Origin: Chrysophaeum taylorii
Lineage: Eukaryota > Sar > Pelagophyceae > Pelagomonadales > Pelagomonadaceae
Length of the DNA stretch: 63,967 nt
Assembly: GCA_029834535.1 (NCBI GenBank)
Contig: JAQMWT010000543.1
Span: forward strand, 1 to 63,967
Direction: 5' to 3'
In this document: one piece after another, positions 63,160 through 63,967 of the stretch
Numbering within the stretch: position 1 is the first letter of the stretch
Layout of the letters: every line of letters begins with the position of its first letter
The notes under the pieces: generated by a model
Told to the model about the DNA's origin: nothing
Seen by the model: only the letters and a program-made list of their open reading frames with translations
Database searches by the model: none
Made by a program: the position numbers and the translations under genes

Positions 63160-63967
63160 TCCAATCTCCGCAAACCCTCTGTCATGTTACTTTGCTCTGG
63201 TTTGTCAACTCCGGCGTTCCTGTCTCAAGCCACTAATGACTTAGGCTTAAATATCAATGTAAAGGTTGTTGTTGAGTCTGATGATACGCTTGTTCGTATG
63301 TTACGCCACCGTATTCCTACTGTATTACTATTTGAATCTCTCCCCGCCTTTATTAACCACCTTCACCTAATCTCACCAGAGGAGAGGCGCACATTCTATT
63401 GTGATATAATTGAGATCACTCCTCCCTGCACAAACAGGAATTTACTAAAACAGCAAAAGACAGCAGAATTACACAGCCTGCTGGACGACTCTCTTTTCGA
63501 CAGCATGTTGTCAGTCATCAAGCTACTCCAGCCCTTGGTACTACTGGCTGAGATGACGCCTCCGCATAAGTACTGTCATCAAGACCACATCACAGTGGCC
63601 AACCTTATCCATACTACACTTGATTACTGTGTCGATGTTGTTGATAGGTTCCCGACCTACCTCTGTGGCGACTACCAATCTAGAGAAAGATGGATATGCA
63701 TCGCACGCAGATATTCTACTGGACCAATTAAACTATTATCGTGGCCCATCCTCCACGCCCCTTCCTAAAGATCGTGGATGATCTACAAGCTATTCCCAAG
63801 CGCCTTTGGCTACCTAACAACGTATCCAAAGACTGGATCCAGGTGTTCCCCGATCCTCCATATGTCCCCGTTCCTAAAACTTTTGCACCTTACTCTCGCA
63901 CAGGTTCTGCTCAGCTTACTATGGCTGTCCTTGCATCCCTCAATATGTTACTGCTTCGCCTTCACAA
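63160..63967 (+). pseudogene. C5-cytosine DNA methyltransferase-like domain (Cop4), runs off the window
   Basis: Numbered from the ATG at 63184: motif I-like LLCSGLSTPAF (2-12), VVVESDD (Glu 31, position of the cofactor-binding acidic residue), ITPPCTNRN (motif IV, Cys 82), LLAEMTPPHK (Glu 123), GDYQSRERWICIARR (motif VIII, Gln 165). A stop at 63766 reflects a one-base shift; the next frame continues LKIVDDLQAIPKRLWLPNNV, like the Dcm region after motif VIII, and AQLTMAVLASLNML. Spacings Cys-Glu 41 and Glu-Gln 42 are identical to Cop1 and Cop2. Confidence 0.75.

Larger units (their letters stand above)
59461..63967 (+). mobile_element. Cop4: copia element with methyltransferase, 5' part
   Basis: LTR, PBS, leader, gag, protease and methyltransferase in order, running off the right edge. 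Damage is light: one stop in gag (60755), a frameshift near 61800, stops at 63124 and 63157 before the methyltransferase, and a one-base shift near 63760. Its gag-protease are closest to Cop1. Confidence 0.85.

Overview
This window is a stack of nested transposable elements from a repeat-rich nuclear eukaryotic genome. I found no convincing host gene, tRNA, rRNA, CRISPR array or prokaryotic operon. The host cannot be named from sequence. A TE-rich alga or other protist would fit, because the elements include Ty1/copia, Ty3/gypsy, Helitron, hAT and a SINE-like family, and because copia elements carrying DNA methyltransferases are known from dinoflagellates and charophytes.

Layout. 1-89: gypsy-type LTR fragment. 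90-3360: 3' half of copia element CopA (+; RNase H, extra 3' ORF, 3' LTR), inserted in copia Cop1. 3361-9200: Cop1 (-; integrase, methyltransferase, protease, gag), split by SINE S1. 9201-11830: degenerate, GC-rich probable DNA transposon and an ORF3 fragment. 11834-14872: LTR and SINE scraps, a hAT element (11984-14446) containing Helitron H1, and an integrase scrap. 14873-16927 and 32362-34300: copia CopE (-), split by Cop2. 16928-32361: Cop2 (-), a copia element with both LTRs and a 5-bp target duplication, carrying SINEs S2-S5 and Helitrons H2-H3. 34301-38330: gypsy-1 (-). 38331-42728+: gypsy-2 (+), head to head with gypsy-1. 42.9-46.4 kb: a coiled-coil/proline-rich ORF, GC-rich unassigned sequence, SINE S7 and simple repeats. 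46481-48052: Helitron H4. 48053-53588: copia CopF (-), with SINE S8. 53589-59460: copia Cop3 (-), inserted in CopF. 59461-63967: 5' part of copia Cop4 (+), inserted in Cop3.

Most interesting system. Cop1, Cop2 and Cop4 belong to a copia lineage in which a C5-cytosine DNA methyltransferase-like domain lies between protease and integrase. Its motif spacing is identical in the three copies. Cop2, Cop3 and CopA also carry a conserved extra protein 3' of RNase H (ORF3: basic RG-rich start, three CxxC pairs, coiled coil, acidic tail). The inferred order is LTR - PBS (initiator tRNA-Met anticodon half) - gag - protease - in-frame UGA - methyltransferase - integrase - RT - RNase H - ORF3 - PPT - LTR. 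Cop2 is the only element with both ends in view.

The nested insertions also give clean molecular fossils: two Helitron empty sites, several SINE target-site duplications, and a small inversion between two opposed SINEs whose target duplications were exchanged. Every element seen is broken by stops, frameshifts, deletions or insertions.
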